Source of the DNA: Gemmatimonadota bacterium
GTDB taxonomy: Bacteria > Gemmatimonadota > Gemmatimonadetes > Gemmatimonadales > GWC2-71-9
NCBI GenBank assembly: GCA_003221085.1
Contig: QHUD01000006.1
Coordinates: 1-11,761, forward strand
Reading direction: 5' to 3'
DNA length: 11,761 bases
The position numbers and the translations under genes are program-made. Position 1 is the first letter of the stretch. Each line of letters opens with the position of its first letter. Positions 1 to 7,320 of the stretch are shown here, piece by piece. Below the pieces are notes generated by a model that searched no databases, was not told the origin of the DNA, and saw only the letters and a list, made by a program, of their open reading frames with translations.

Positions 1-1039
1 CTATCTGGTCCGCGAAGGACGCATCGCCGACGCCGAAAAGGCGTACCGCGACCTTCTGGCGGAACATCCCGACTTGAAGCCCGGCTGGGCGGAATGCTTC
101 GAGCTGTTGCGGGCGCAGAGGCGGGGCGAAGACGCGCTGCGGCTCGCGGAGGGAGCACGGGCCCAGTTCGGTGATTCGGCGTTCTCGCTGGCACTCAAGG
201 GGGCGGCGCTGACCGACTTGGAGCGCTACCGCGAGGCCCTGGCCACGCTGGAGCAGGCGGTCGAGTTCGATCCCGACCTCGCCCTCGTGTGGCACGAGCT
301 GGGCTACGCGGCGTTCCGGCTGGGCGACCGGAATCGCGCCCTGCTCGCCCTCGAGCCCCACACCGAGACGCTGCGGCTGCGCGGGCGGATCCTGCGGGAC
401 GCCGGGCGCTACCAGGCCGCGGAAGTGGCGTACGAGGGAGCCGCCCAGGCGGCGGAGCACCGGGAGCAACGCGTCGCGGCGGAGCGCGAGATCGCCGCTA
501 CCCGGCGCTACGCGTTCTACGCCCCGCGCCGGCCGGACGGCCTGACCCCCGCGGAGCGCTGGTTCGCCGAGACGGGCACGGTGGTGCTCGCCTCGGACGA
601 CGCCACGGCGGTCCCCGACGATGCGACTCTCGCCGCCGCGTTCGTCGACCTGGCGCGGGACTCCCGGTGGCGCTTCGGCCAGGTCGTGGCGCTCGGGCCG
701 GCCCTGCCGGTGTGGCGCACCATGGCGGACGCGCTGGGAGTACCGCTCGTCGGTCGCATCGGGTTCGATCCCGCGGCCTGCCCCCTGGTCGTAGCCCAGC
801 GACCCCAGCCAGCGGACACGGCGTGGTCGACCCTGACCGGCGCTGTGGCGGAGCACGCCACCGGACTCGTGTTTGTCCTCGAGCACCTTCCCGAACCAGC
901 CGCCACGGGCGCCGACGTGATCGGCGTGCTGACCGACGCCGCTGGGCGGCGCGCCCGCCAGACGAACGTCGCCCACGCCCTGTCCGAAGCGCAGCACCCC
1001 GCCGGCCGGCTGGCCAATCGCCGCCTCGTGCCTGAGTAG
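1..1039 (+). CDS. Tetratricopeptide-repeat protein, 5' end outside window
   Basis: The reading frame is open from base 2, so the start lies upstream; 345 residues are visible, ending in TAG at 1037-1039. Residues 1 to about 155 (window numbering) are helical repeats of the TPR type: a partial repeat at 1-24 (GRIADAEKAYRDLLAEHPD), then about 25-58, a clear one at 59-92 (ALKGAALTDLERYREALATL followed by the typical ending EFDPD), about 93-120, and a degenerate one at 124-155 (GRILRDAGRYQAAEVAYEGA). TPRs are protein-binding scaffolds, so a role in complex assembly is likely but the partner is unknown. Residues about 160-345 are not TPR: they alternate hydrophobic strands and helices (TVVLASDD, GQVVALG, TGLVFVLEHL, ADVIGVLTDA) and match no family I recognise. 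No signal peptide can be judged because the N-terminus is missing. It lies 38 bases upstream of the dehydrogenase gene on the same strand, so co-transcription is possible. Confidence 0.85.
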   Translation, partial: YLVREGRIADAEKAYRDLLAEHPDLKPGWAECFELLRAQRRGEDALRLAEGARAQFGDSAFSLALKGAALTDLERYREALATLEQAVEFDPDLALVWHELGYAAFRLGDRNRALLALEPHTETLRLRGRILRDAGRYQAAEVAYEGAAQAAEHREQRVAAEREIAATRRYAFYAPRRPDGLTPAERWFAETGTVVLASDDATAVPDDATLAAAFVDLARDSRWRFGQVVALGPALPVWRTMADALGVPLVGRIGFDPAACPLVVAQRPQPADTAWSTLTGAVAEHATGLVFVLEHLPEPAATGADVIGVLTDAAGRRARQTNVAHALSEAQHPAGRLANRRLVPE

Positions 1040-1041
1040 CA

Positions 1042-1057
1042 GCGCAGCGTGCTGCGC
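1042..1057 (+). other. Small perfect hairpin between TPR gene and gdh
   Basis: GCGCAGC at 1042-1048 is followed by GT and its exact reverse complement GCTGCGC at 1051-1057. In RNA the innermost pair would open, leaving six GC-rich pairs and a four-base loop. It starts three bases after the stop of the TPR gene and ends ten bases before the ribosome-binding site of the dehydrogenase. No T run follows, so it is not a classic intrinsic terminator; it could be an attenuating or RNA-stabilising stem, or chance in GC-rich DNA. Confidence 0.3.
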
Positions 1058-1066
1058 CCCGATACC

Positions 1067-1074
1067 AAGGAGGT
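1067..1074 (+). promoter_or_regulatory. Strong ribosome-binding site selecting TTG start of gdh
   Basis: AAGGAGGT is a near-perfect anti-16S match. It ends three bases before TTG at 1078. The only nearby ATG in the frame is at 1114, 40 bases further on and too far away, so TTG 1078 is the better start even though the spacing is short. The site shows that the gene was expressed before the internal deletion. Confidence 0.7.
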
Positions 1075-1077
1075 CCG

Positions 1078-2275
1078 TTGACCGACACCGCCACCGGCCG
1101 ACCCGCGCGCACGATGACGGGGAAGTCGATCGTCGACAGCCAGTTCGAGCGCGCCGCTAACCTGATCAATCTCGACGAGTACATGCGGAAGATCCTCATG
1201 CGACCGTTCCGCGAGGTCCAGGTGCAAGTCCCGGTCCGCATGGACGACGGGCGGATCGAGGGCCGACCACGACGAAGTGTTGGGCCTTGCGACCATCATG
1301 ACCTGGAAGACCGCGCTCATGGACATCCCCTTTGGAGGCGCGAAAGGCGGTGTGGCGGTGGATCCGAAGCGCCTCTCGAAGCTCGAGCTGGAGCGCCTCA
1401 CCCGCCGTTTCACCCAGCGCATCTCCATCGTGCTGGGGCCCTACCGCGACGTTCCGGCGCCCGACGTCGCCACGAACGCGCAGGTCATGGCCTGGATCCT
1501 CGACGAGTACTCCAGCCGGCACGGGTACACGCCCGCGGCGGTGACCGGCAAGCCGATCTCGCTCGGCGGCTCGCTGGGGCGCGAGGAGGCAACCGGTCGA
1601 GGCGTCATGTACGTGATGATGGAATACGCGCGCGACTTCGGGATCCCGCTCAAAGGGAGCCGCGTCGTCATCCAAGGGTTCGGCAACGTCGGAGGACACC
1701 TCGCCCGGTTGCTCGATGCGGAGGCCGGGGCGAACGTCATCGCCGTCGCCGACGTTTCCGGAGGGGTCGTGAATGAAAGCGGTCTCGACATCCCGGGGCT
1801 CTTGGCCCACGCGGCCGCCCGGAAACCGGTGTCGGAGTGGAAGCCCGGCAAGGCGATCAGCAACGAGCAACTCTGGACCGTCCCCTGCGACTGGCTCGTC
1901 CCCGCCGCGCTCGGCGGCGTGATCACCAGGGAGGCCAATGCCCGCACCATCGACTGCAAAGTGGTGGTGGAAGGCGCCAACGAGCCGACCACGCCGACGG
2001 CCGACCTCATCCTCGAAGAGCGCGGCATCCCGGTCATCCCCGATTTCCTGGCGAACGCGGGGGGCGTGACGGTCAGCTACTACGAATGGGCGCAGAACCT
2101 GCAGCAGTACCGCTGGACCCACGAGCAGGTGAATCGCGAACTCCACGCGACCATCACGAAAGCCTACGTGGGAGTTCGCGACCTAGCGAAGCAGAAAGGC
2201 GTGACGTTCCGGACGGCGGCGTACGCGATCGCGCTGCAGCGGGTTGCTGAAGCGGAGAGACTGCGGGGGAACTGA
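1078..2275 (+). pseudogene. Glutamate dehydrogenase, broken by internal deletion and frameshift
   Basis: Two reading frames carry one protein of the Glu/Leu/Phe/Val dehydrogenase family (oxidative deamination of glutamate to 2-oxoglutarate with NAD(P), cytoplasmic hexamer). The first frame, from TTG 1078 to 1260, gives 61 N-terminal residues ending VQVPVRMDDGRIE. The second frame, 1262-2275, resumes at ADHDEVLGLATIMTWK. In the family about 25 residues lie between these points, the stretch with GYRVQHN and KGGIRYHP, which holds a substrate-binding lysine. Here they are missing and the frame moves by one, so about 74 bases were lost. The rest is well kept: catalytic lysine in GGAKGGV (codon 1343-1345), catalytic aspartate in PAPDV (1463-1465), nucleotide-binding GFGNVGG (1676-1696) and GANEPTTPTAD. 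Read straight through, the first frame runs into an unrelated tail that stops at 1776. Either a recent pseudogene or an assembly error; the good conservation downstream favours a recent event or an artefact. I judge NAD-type glutamate dehydrogenase (RocG/GudB/GdhA-like) most likely, so I give no firm symbol. Confidence 0.85.
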
Positions 2276-2290
2276 ACGCCGGTGCGCCGT

Positions 2291-3400
2291 CTACCCTCCG
2301 CCTCTCGAATACAACGCCTCGTAGGGATCCTGCCCCGGCAGCGTGAACACGCGGATCTGAATCGTACGGATCGTTTCCTTCAGGTCCGCGCGCGTGTGCA
2401 CATAGACGTCCTCGAACAGGTTCAGATTCATGCGATACAGCCGCTGGGCGATCACGACCGCGTTGTTGAGCGGCGCCCGGGCGAACCAGCGCCAGTCGTA
2501 CGTCTCGAGCGACTGTCCCACGGGACCCGTGAGCTGGGCCCGGGCCCACCCGAACAGCGTGGCGCGCGTTCGCTCGAGCGCCGGACCCGTGGGTCCCGCC
2601 GCGTACGCGGAGTCGAGGCGCCGCGCGAGCTCGGCGTAGAGCTGGTCGAGCGTGCGCTCGTCGCGCCATCGTGCCGCGGCGCGTCTCGCGTCGAGCGTGT
2701 CCCCCCGCGAGCGAAAGAACGCCTGGGCCCCGCGGTATCCCACGAAGCTCGCGAAGCTCTCGTTGAAGGCCGTCTGGCTCTTCAGATAGAGCGTGCTGTG
2801 GGCCAGCTCGTGGATGACCGTGGCCACGAGCTCCATCGTGTCGCGCTCCATGATGGTCGACAGGAGCGGGTCCGAAAAGTACCCCAGCGTCGAAAAGGCA
2901 CCGGCGGGGCGGAGGTAGGTGTCGAGCCCGTCCCGCTCCAGCTCTGCGGCCGCCCGCCGCGCCGTCGTGAAGTCGAAAAAACCCTTGTACGGCACCGCAC
3001 CCACGATGGGGAAGTGCCAGGTGTGTTCGCGCAGCCGGTCGCGGCGCGATGCCGACAGCACGAGCAGCAGGGTGTCCCGGCCGACGTCGACGTACGTCGT
3101 GAACGTCTCGCCCACCAGCAGGCCCAGCGAATCTGCCGCGTAGGCGCGCGCGCCGAGCAGGAGCCGGAGCCGCTGGCGGAGCGTCGGGTCGGTTTTCGAA
3201 TCGGCGACGAGCTTCGCAATCGCCCGCCGTTTGAGGAGGATCCGCGCCTCCTCGATCCCGGCCCGCGCGAGGTAGCGTGCATCGGCGCTCGCCACCAGCG
3301 CCACCACGAGCAGGATGGGGACGCCGATCAGCACCCACGCCAGGAGGCGGCGTCCGACCCGGCGCCAGTTGGGCGGGCGCCGCTCGATCACGGCATCCAT
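2291..3400 (-). CDS. Membrane-anchored zinc peptidase, predicted aminopeptidase family (COG4324-like)
   Basis: The 369-residue product begins at ATG 3400 and ends in TAG at 2293-2291. Residues 19-39 form one hydrophobic N-terminal membrane segment (LLAWVLIGVPILLVVALVA) after a basic stretch, so the rest should face the periplasm. The catalytic signature is HELAH at 197-201 with the likely third zinc ligand E214 in the following FNESFASFVG. This spacing and the region VPYKGFFDFTTARRA (about 136-150) recall the predicted aminopeptidase family (Pfam Aminopep, COG4324); the activity of that family is poorly tested, so 'aminopeptidase' is a label, not a proven reaction. The frame is open upstream to 3634 but that extension lies inside the next gene and reads as arginine-rich shadow sequence, so ATG 3400 is preferred. 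Its start overlaps the end of the barrel gene by 13 bases, and it is the last gene of the - strand operon. Only 15 bases separate its end from the dehydrogenase. Confidence 0.82.
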   Translation of the reverse strand: MDAVIERRPPNWRRVGRRLLAWVLIGVPILLVVALVASADARYLARAGIEEARILLKRRAIAKLVADSKTDPTLRQRLRLLLGARAYAADSLGLLVGETFTTYVDVGRDTLLLVLSASRRDRLREHTWHFPIVGAVPYKGFFDFTTARRAAAELERDGLDTYLRPAGAFSTLGYFSDPLLSTIMERDTMELVATVIHELAHSTLYLKSQTAFNESFASFVGYRGAQAFFRSRGDTLDARRAAARWRDERTLDQLYAELARRLDSAYAAGPTGPALERTRATLFGWARAQLTGPVGQSLETYDWRWFARAPLNNAVVIAQRLYRMNLNLFEDVYVHTRADLKETIRTIQIRVFTLPGQDPYEALYSRGGG

Positions 3401-4281
3401 CGCAGCCCCATGCGGTGTCTCGCGCCGAGCGCGGCGTCCGCCCGGTACGCGTAGTCGAGATGCAGGCGCCCCCCAGCGAGCTCCACGCTCGCGCCCCCGG
3501 TGAAGGGCGACGCGCTCGTGGCCGTGGAGTGGCCGACGTAGCCGATGCGGCCGAGCACGCCCACGCCTCGGGCGACCACGCCGCCCTCGAGACCCAGGAC
3601 CACGAAAGCGCTCCCTCCTCCGGTCGCCGGCCATTGGCCCTCGAGGGTGGTGAGCAGCCGCACGGTGCCCTGAGGATCGACGTAGTTGAGGGTAAACCCG
3701 GCGCGCGTGCGACGTGGCAGGTGCAACCCACCAGCAGCCTGACCGAAGTCGCCTCCGATGTTCTGGACGCTCACGCCCAACGCCGCCAAATCGAAGATGG
3801 CGATGGCCAGGCCGGCGTCGCCGGCCCAGGCATCGACCCGGGCGCCCGCGACAGTCTCGCGCGCGTACTTCCCGGTCACGCCGAGCGCCACCATTCCCGA
3901 GCGGAGCACGAGCGAGGAGACGCCGAGCAGGTCGGCCGAGGTGTAGCTCTTTCCGAACGCCGCGGCGCCCACGCCCCAGTCGAACCGCCCGAGCCGTACC
4001 GCGAGCGCTCCCGTGGAGAACGAGGTCCCCGACGGGTGGGCCTCGTAGGAGGCCTCGACGGCCAGGTGGTGCACGGTGGCGAGCGCCGCGGGGTTCGCGA
4101 AGATGGCGCCGGCGTCGCCGACGATCGCCGCCCCCGCCCCGCCCATGCCCGCCGCGCGGGCGGAGCCGGGAAGCACGGCCACGAGGCTCGCGGCCTGGGC
4201 GGAGAGCGATGATACCATCATCGCGTTACAGAGCAGCGTCACGGAAAGTCGTCGCGTAACACCGTCGTGACGCCCTTTCAT
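3388..4281 (-). CDS. PorV/PorQ-like outer-membrane beta-barrel protein
   Basis: A 297-residue protein from ATG 4281 to TGA at 3390-3388. Residues 1-30 are a signal peptide: basic MKGRHDGVTRR, a hydrophobic core, and a cleavage site after AQA (28-30). The mature N-terminus carries the hallmark SARAAGMGGAGAAIVGD followed by IFANPAAL (about 40-67), typical of the PorV/PorQ and FadL/OmpP1-like barrels. The remainder is a series of alternating amphipathic strands rich in G, Y and V (for example FDWGVGAAAFGKSYTSADLL and VVARGVGVLGRIGYVGH), ending in RMGLRWMP. PorV in Bacteroidota works with type IX secretion, but no other component of that system is in this window, so a role in secretion is not shown; such barrels may also be pores. 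The gene is coupled to the lipoprotein peptidase upstream by TAATG and to the aminopeptidase-like gene downstream by a 13-base overlap. No ribosome-binding site is visible, which fits translational coupling. Confidence 0.75.
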   Translation of the reverse strand: MKGRHDGVTRRLSVTLLCNAMMVSSLSAQAASLVAVLPGSARAAGMGGAGAAIVGDAGAIFANPAALATVHHLAVEASYEAHPSGTSFSTGALAVRLGRFDWGVGAAAFGKSYTSADLLGVSSLVLRSGMVALGVTGKYARETVAGARVDAWAGDAGLAIAIFDLAALGVSVQNIGGDFGQAAGGLHLPRRTRAGFTLNYVDPQGTVRLLTTLEGQWPATGGGSAFVVLGLEGGVVARGVGVLGRIGYVGHSTATSASPFTGGASVELAGGRLHLDYAYRADAALGARHRMGLRWMP

Positions 4282-5969
4282 TACTGAAGTCGGATCACCG
4301 TGAGCCGGGGAGTCAACGTCGTGCGCAACGCGGCGCCGGCACTATTCGAAAACAACAGAGAGAACTTCGGCGCGCCCCCGGCTTGCTGCAGCCGGTAATA
4401 GCTTGCCGAGCCAGCGCGCAGCATCCCGCTGGCGGCGAGGGCGCTTCCGCTGAACGCATGCACGGCCGTGTCGAGCGGGAACAGGGTGGGAATCTTGGTG
4501 CTGCCGCATGCGGCGCGGAGCCTCGGGAACGCCGTGCGGAACTGCCAGGTGACGTACTGCAGCTCCGACGGCGTAGAGAATCCCGACAGGTCCGATACGT
4601 AATTCGCCAGGGCCCACCGCTCGAGGAGGGTCGGGAACGAGGTGCCGCCAGCGGCGTGACTCGCGTTCGCCGCGCCCGTGAGCGCCGTCATGTCCAGGCG
4701 CCGCGTGACGGAGTCGGCCGAACCGAGCGTCGCCCCAACCTGGTCCACGAGATACCGCACGAACAGCCAGTAGGCTCCGCGATTCGCGAGGCCGCCGATC
4801 CCCGCCGTGTCGACGAGAAAGTACTTCTGCGGCGCTGCGAAATACTGGCCGGCGTTGTACACGTCGCCGAACACGTAGTTGCAGAATGTCGCGGTGTCCG
4901 GGGGAGCCGACCGGAGAAACGTCCGCCCGCCGTTCTCCTCGGCGTAGTGCGAGAGCCCTTCGTTCAGCCACAGATCCTCCGGGAGGTTACCCCGGACGAG
5001 ATAGTGCTGGTTGAAGCTGATCATGTGCTGGAATTCGTGCACGAACGTAACGGGCACGAGCTGGTTCACATCCCCGACGGTGTGCACGCAGCTGAGGGTC
5101 CCCATGGGGTCCGGCACGATCGAATAGAAGATCTCGCCGCTGTTCCCCGTCGCAAACGGCGGCGTCGTGATCAGGTCAGCGCCGAAGAAATAGCCCGCGA
5201 CGAATCCCGTCGAGCTGCACTGCGGCGCGGTCACCATGGCGTTGACCTTGGCGCTCATGAGCACGATCACCATGCCGTTATTGTCGATGTCCGACTCGCG
5301 GCCGAACGCCAGCGTGTCCGTCTCGTACAATCGCGTGTCGAAGACCGCGCGCAAGGCATCCAGGTCCGTCTGCGACAGGCCTGGCTGCGGCGCCGCGTTA
5401 TCGACATAGATCGCGATGTGCGCTCCCACCTTGAGCGCGGTGGCGGTCACAGTCGACAACGTGCTCGGCTTGCTGGGATCGCACGTCAGCACGTTGCACA
5501 CCTTGAACGTGCGGACGTTGCCGGAATCCACCGGCGTGACCGCCGCCGAGATGCGGGGCGGCGCCCGCAGCGGCACGGGTACCTGCCGGGCAAACTCCCG
5601 CTCGGAGAGGCGCAACCGCAGGTCGAACTGCTGCGCGACACCAGTGCCGGCGGCGAGCGAGGCACCCGGAGCGGGCGGGGCAGCGAGCGGGTTGCCCCCC
5701 AGCTTGAACGCCTGCGAGTCGTCCGGGATGCTCGACGCCGACTGCGGTACCACGAGGTACTCGATGCCGGACCCCAGGGGATTCGCCGGGAACACCGCGC
5801 AGCCCGCGGTTTGAGTGGGGTCGACCGCGGTGTAGGCGCCGATCCCCAGGGCAACCTGCCCGCCGCTCGCCGCCGTACACGGCGCGAGGGGCGGCTCGGT
5901 CGCCGGGCTCGAGCTACAGGCCGCCGCGAGTAGCGACGGGAGTGCCACCGTCCACAGGCGCTTCGGCAT
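4281..5969 (-). CDS. Secreted zinc-metallopeptidase lipoprotein, M30 (hyicolysin)-like
   Basis: A 562-residue protein. ATG 5969 is chosen because it gives a clean lipoprotein signal, MPKRLWTVALPSLLAAAC with lipid-modified C18, and has a good ribosome-binding site; the frame is open further up to 6047 but that part is inside the antiporter gene. The first third (19 to about 200) is a low-complexity linker plus probable beta domain. The catalytic part has HEFQH at 311-315 and, 21 residues later, WLNEGLSHYAEE at 334-345 with E337 as probable third zinc ligand. This HExxH plus NEG arrangement resembles peptidase family M30 (hyicolysin) and related gluzincins; assignment to M30 is from memory and moderate. 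SDIDNNG (226-232) could be a calcium loop. There are eight cysteines besides C18 (31, 57, 158, 163, 251, 294, 363, 488), an even number that suits disulfides outside the cytoplasm. Its stop overlaps the barrel gene start by one base. Confidence 0.75.
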   Translation of the reverse strand: MPKRLWTVALPSLLAAACSSSPATEPPLAPCTAASGGQVALGIGAYTAVDPTQTAGCAVFPANPLGSGIEYLVVPQSASSIPDDSQAFKLGGNPLAAPPAPGASLAAGTGVAQQFDLRLRLSEREFARQVPVPLRAPPRISAAVTPVDSGNVRTFKVCNVLTCDPSKPSTLSTVTATALKVGAHIAIYVDNAAPQPGLSQTDLDALRAVFDTRLYETDTLAFGRESDIDNNGMVIVLMSAKVNAMVTAPQCSSTGFVAGYFFGADLITTPPFATGNSGEIFYSIVPDPMGTLSCVHTVGDVNQLVPVTFVHEFQHMISFNQHYLVRGNLPEDLWLNEGLSHYAEENGGRTFLRSAPPDTATFCNYVFGDVYNAGQYFAAPQKYFLVDTAGIGGLANRGAYWLFVRYLVDQVGATLGSADSVTRRLDMTALTGAANASHAAGGTSFPTLLERWALANYVSDLSGFSTPSELQYVTWQFRTAFPRLRAACGSTKIPTLFPLDTAVHAFSGSALAASGMLRAGSASYYRLQQAGGAPKFSLLFSNSAGAALRTTLTPRLTVIRLQ

Positions 5970-7260
5970 CGTGTCTCCTGGTGATTTCTCCGGCCCGCGC
6001 GAGCGCCGTGCGGAAGCAGATGGGTCCCGCCACCTCGTGAACACCAATCATCGCCACGATCAGGGTCTCAAGGGAGACCCCCCATTCCGGGAACGCCCGC
6101 CGGGCGAGCTGTGCGAGCCCCAGCGCCACCCCCGCCTGAGAAATGAGCCCGAGCCAGCCCTCCCGCGCGAGGGCCGGCGTCACACTCGGGTGCCGCCCCG
6201 CCCAGAGCATGCCGTAGCGCAGGCCGACGAGCCGAAGGCCGGCCAGCAGCAGGATCCACGGCCACAAATCCGCCAGCACGCCGATCCGCAGACCCGCACC
6301 CGCCAGGGCAAAGAACGCGACATACACGGGCAACGAGGTGCGTTTCAGCTCGCGACGCACCAGCTCGCTCTCGACGGGCGTGAAGTTCTCGAGGTAAAAC
6401 CCGGCCGCGAGCGCGAGCATGAGCGTCTCGAGACGCAAGAGCCGCGCTACCTCGGCGGCGACAAACGCCGCGGCCACCACGAACACCCCCGAGCCCTGCC
6501 GGGCCAGCCTCAGGTAGCGGCCGAGCGCGAACCCCAGGAGGGTACCCACGGCGACCGAGCCGAGGAGTTGCAGCATGGCCGTACCCGCGACCTCTATGTT
6601 GAGCGCGCCGGGGCTCGTGAGCATCCGGCCGTTGGCGAGGACCAGCACGAACAAGATCACGGCGGCGATGTCCTTCGCGACCGTAAGGCTGAGCAGTGCG
6701 CGCGCCACGGGTCCGCGGACGTCGAGCTCGCTCATCATCGCCAGCGTGAGCGCGGGAGACGAGGCCGCCGCGACCGCGCCGAGCACGAGCGCCACGACCG
6801 CTCCGTCGCCCGGCGACTGATGGCGCGTGAGCGGAAACCACGCGCTGACCGAGAGCATCACGAGCGTGACGGCGAGGAAGGGGAACACGATCGCGCCGGT
6901 CGCGAGCCGAGCGAGGGCGACCCGGGTCTGGCGCAGGGACTCGAGCGTCAACTCGGACCCGACGGCGAGTGCGATCAGCGCCACGGCGGCGTCCGCAATG
7001 AACTGGAGCGCGTCCACCTCCTCGCGCCGCACGAGCCCGAGCCACGCGGGGCCGACCGCGAACCCGACGATCAGGTACCCGGTGAGACGTGGCAACCGCA
7101 CGCTCCTCGCGAGCTCACCGCCGACGTACGCGGCGAGCAGGAGGAACCCGAGCGCCAGCGTGGCGCGCGCTTCGCGCGGACCGCCCGCGGTTACCCGATG
7201 AAAACCGGCCATCATCAGGGTCAGTGCGAGCAGCGTCGCGATTGAGCGCGTAGGGCGCAT
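5914..7260 (-). CDS. Cation:proton antiporter, CPA2 / Na_H_Exchanger family
   Basis: A 448-residue integral membrane protein from ATG 7260 to TAG at 5916-5914, with about 12 to 13 hydrophobic segments. The family signature LPRLTGYLIVGFAVGP is at about 56-71, matching the second or third helix of KefB-type exchangers. The half-helix thought to bind the cation appears as AAASSPALT (164-172), and the functional acidic position as TVAKDIAAVILF with K196-D197. In related proteins the residue before this aspartate is often N, D or Q; lysine here hints at electroneutral exchange but is from memory. No TrkA-N or TrkA-C regulatory domain follows; the tail after the last helix (TRRHDAEAPVDGG) is short and polar. 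The frame is open to 7962, but the extra part is antisense to dnaE and not membrane-like, so ATG 7260 is chosen. No ribosome-binding site precedes it. First gene of the - strand operon; its last 56 bases overlap the lipoprotein peptidase gene. Confidence 0.85.
   Translation of the reverse strand: MRPTRSIATLLALTLMMAGFHRVTAGGPREARATLALGFLLLAAYVGGELARSVRLPRLTGYLIVGFAVGPAWLGLVRREEVDALQFIADAAVALIALAVGSELTLESLRQTRVALARLATGAIVFPFLAVTLVMLSVSAWFPLTRHQSPGDGAVVALVLGAVAAASSPALTLAMMSELDVRGPVARALLSLTVAKDIAAVILFVLVLANGRMLTSPGALNIEVAGTAMLQLLGSVAVGTLLGFALGRYLRLARQGSGVFVVAAAFVAAEVARLLRLETLMLALAAGFYLENFTPVESELVRRELKRTSLPVYVAFFALAGAGLRIGVLADLWPWILLLAGLRLVGLRYGMLWAGRHPSVTPALAREGWLGLISQAGVALGLAQLARRAFPEWGVSLETLIVAMIGVHEVAGPICFRTALARAGEITRRHDAEAPVDGGTPVATRGGL
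5975..5980 (-). promoter_or_regulatory. Ribosome-binding site for the lipoprotein peptidase
   Basis: On the - strand CAGGAG (5980 to 5975) lies five bases upstream of ATG 5969. It fixes the start at the codon that gives a lipoprotein signal peptide and sits inside the last codons of the antiporter gene. Confidence 0.65.
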
Positions 7261-7269
7261 GGGCCGCAA

Positions 7270-7298
7270 AATATCCGGCGACAACACGCTTTTGACAA
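7270..7298 (-). promoter_or_regulatory. Putative sigma70-type promoter of the - strand envelope operon
   Basis: On the - strand, TTGTCA (7298 to 7293, 5 of 6 to TTGACA) is followed after 17 bases by GATATT (7275 to 7270, 4 of 6 to TATAAT). Transcription would begin near 7263, about three bases before ATG 7260, giving an almost leaderless message, in line with the missing ribosome-binding site. The -35 bases overlap those of the dnaE promoter. Confidence 0.4.
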
Positions 7299-7320
7299 TG
7301 CGCCGGAGCGCCGATATCTT
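7292..7320 (+). promoter_or_regulatory. Putative sigma70-type promoter of dnaE-accA
   Basis: TTGACA (7292-7297, perfect consensus) is followed by a 17-base spacer and TATCTT (7315-7320, 4 of 6 to TATAAT). The start of transcription would be near 7327, only about six bases before ATG 7333. The bases before ATG (CCAAGCCGT) contain no anti-16S match, so a leaderless or nearly leaderless dnaE message is predicted. A perfect TTGACA with ideal spacing in the only gap of this GC-rich region is unlikely to be chance. Confidence 0.55.

Noticed and set aside
1277..2275. Reading the second dehydrogenase frame as a complete separate gene starting at GTG 1277
   Set aside because: It would lack the N-terminal part and the glutamate-binding block and has no ribosome-binding site; the upstream frame carries the matching N-terminus, so it is one broken gene.
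2276..2290. A terminator between the convergent gdh and aminopeptidase-like genes
   Set aside because: Only 15 bases separate the two stops and no stem with a T run was found there.
2154..3731. A 525-residue open frame on the - strand in another frame of the aminopeptidase-like gene
   Set aside because: Runs across two real genes, is A/R/P/G-rich and has no conserved motif; HELAH and the membrane segment are in the other frame.
3388..4281. Calling the PorV-like barrel part of a type IX secretion system
   Set aside because: No PorU, PorT, GldK-N, SprA or type IX C-terminal sorting domain is visible in the window; family resemblance alone is not enough.
4383..5933. A 516-residue open frame on the + strand across the lipoprotein-peptidase gene
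   Set aside because: Arginine- and glutamate-rich low-complexity mirror of the true - strand gene, which has a lipobox, HEFQH and a ribosome-binding site.
5971..7245. A 424-residue open frame on the + strand opposite the antiporter
   Set aside because: Mostly R, E, H, G and D with no fold signs; the opposite strand encodes a clear 12-helix transporter.
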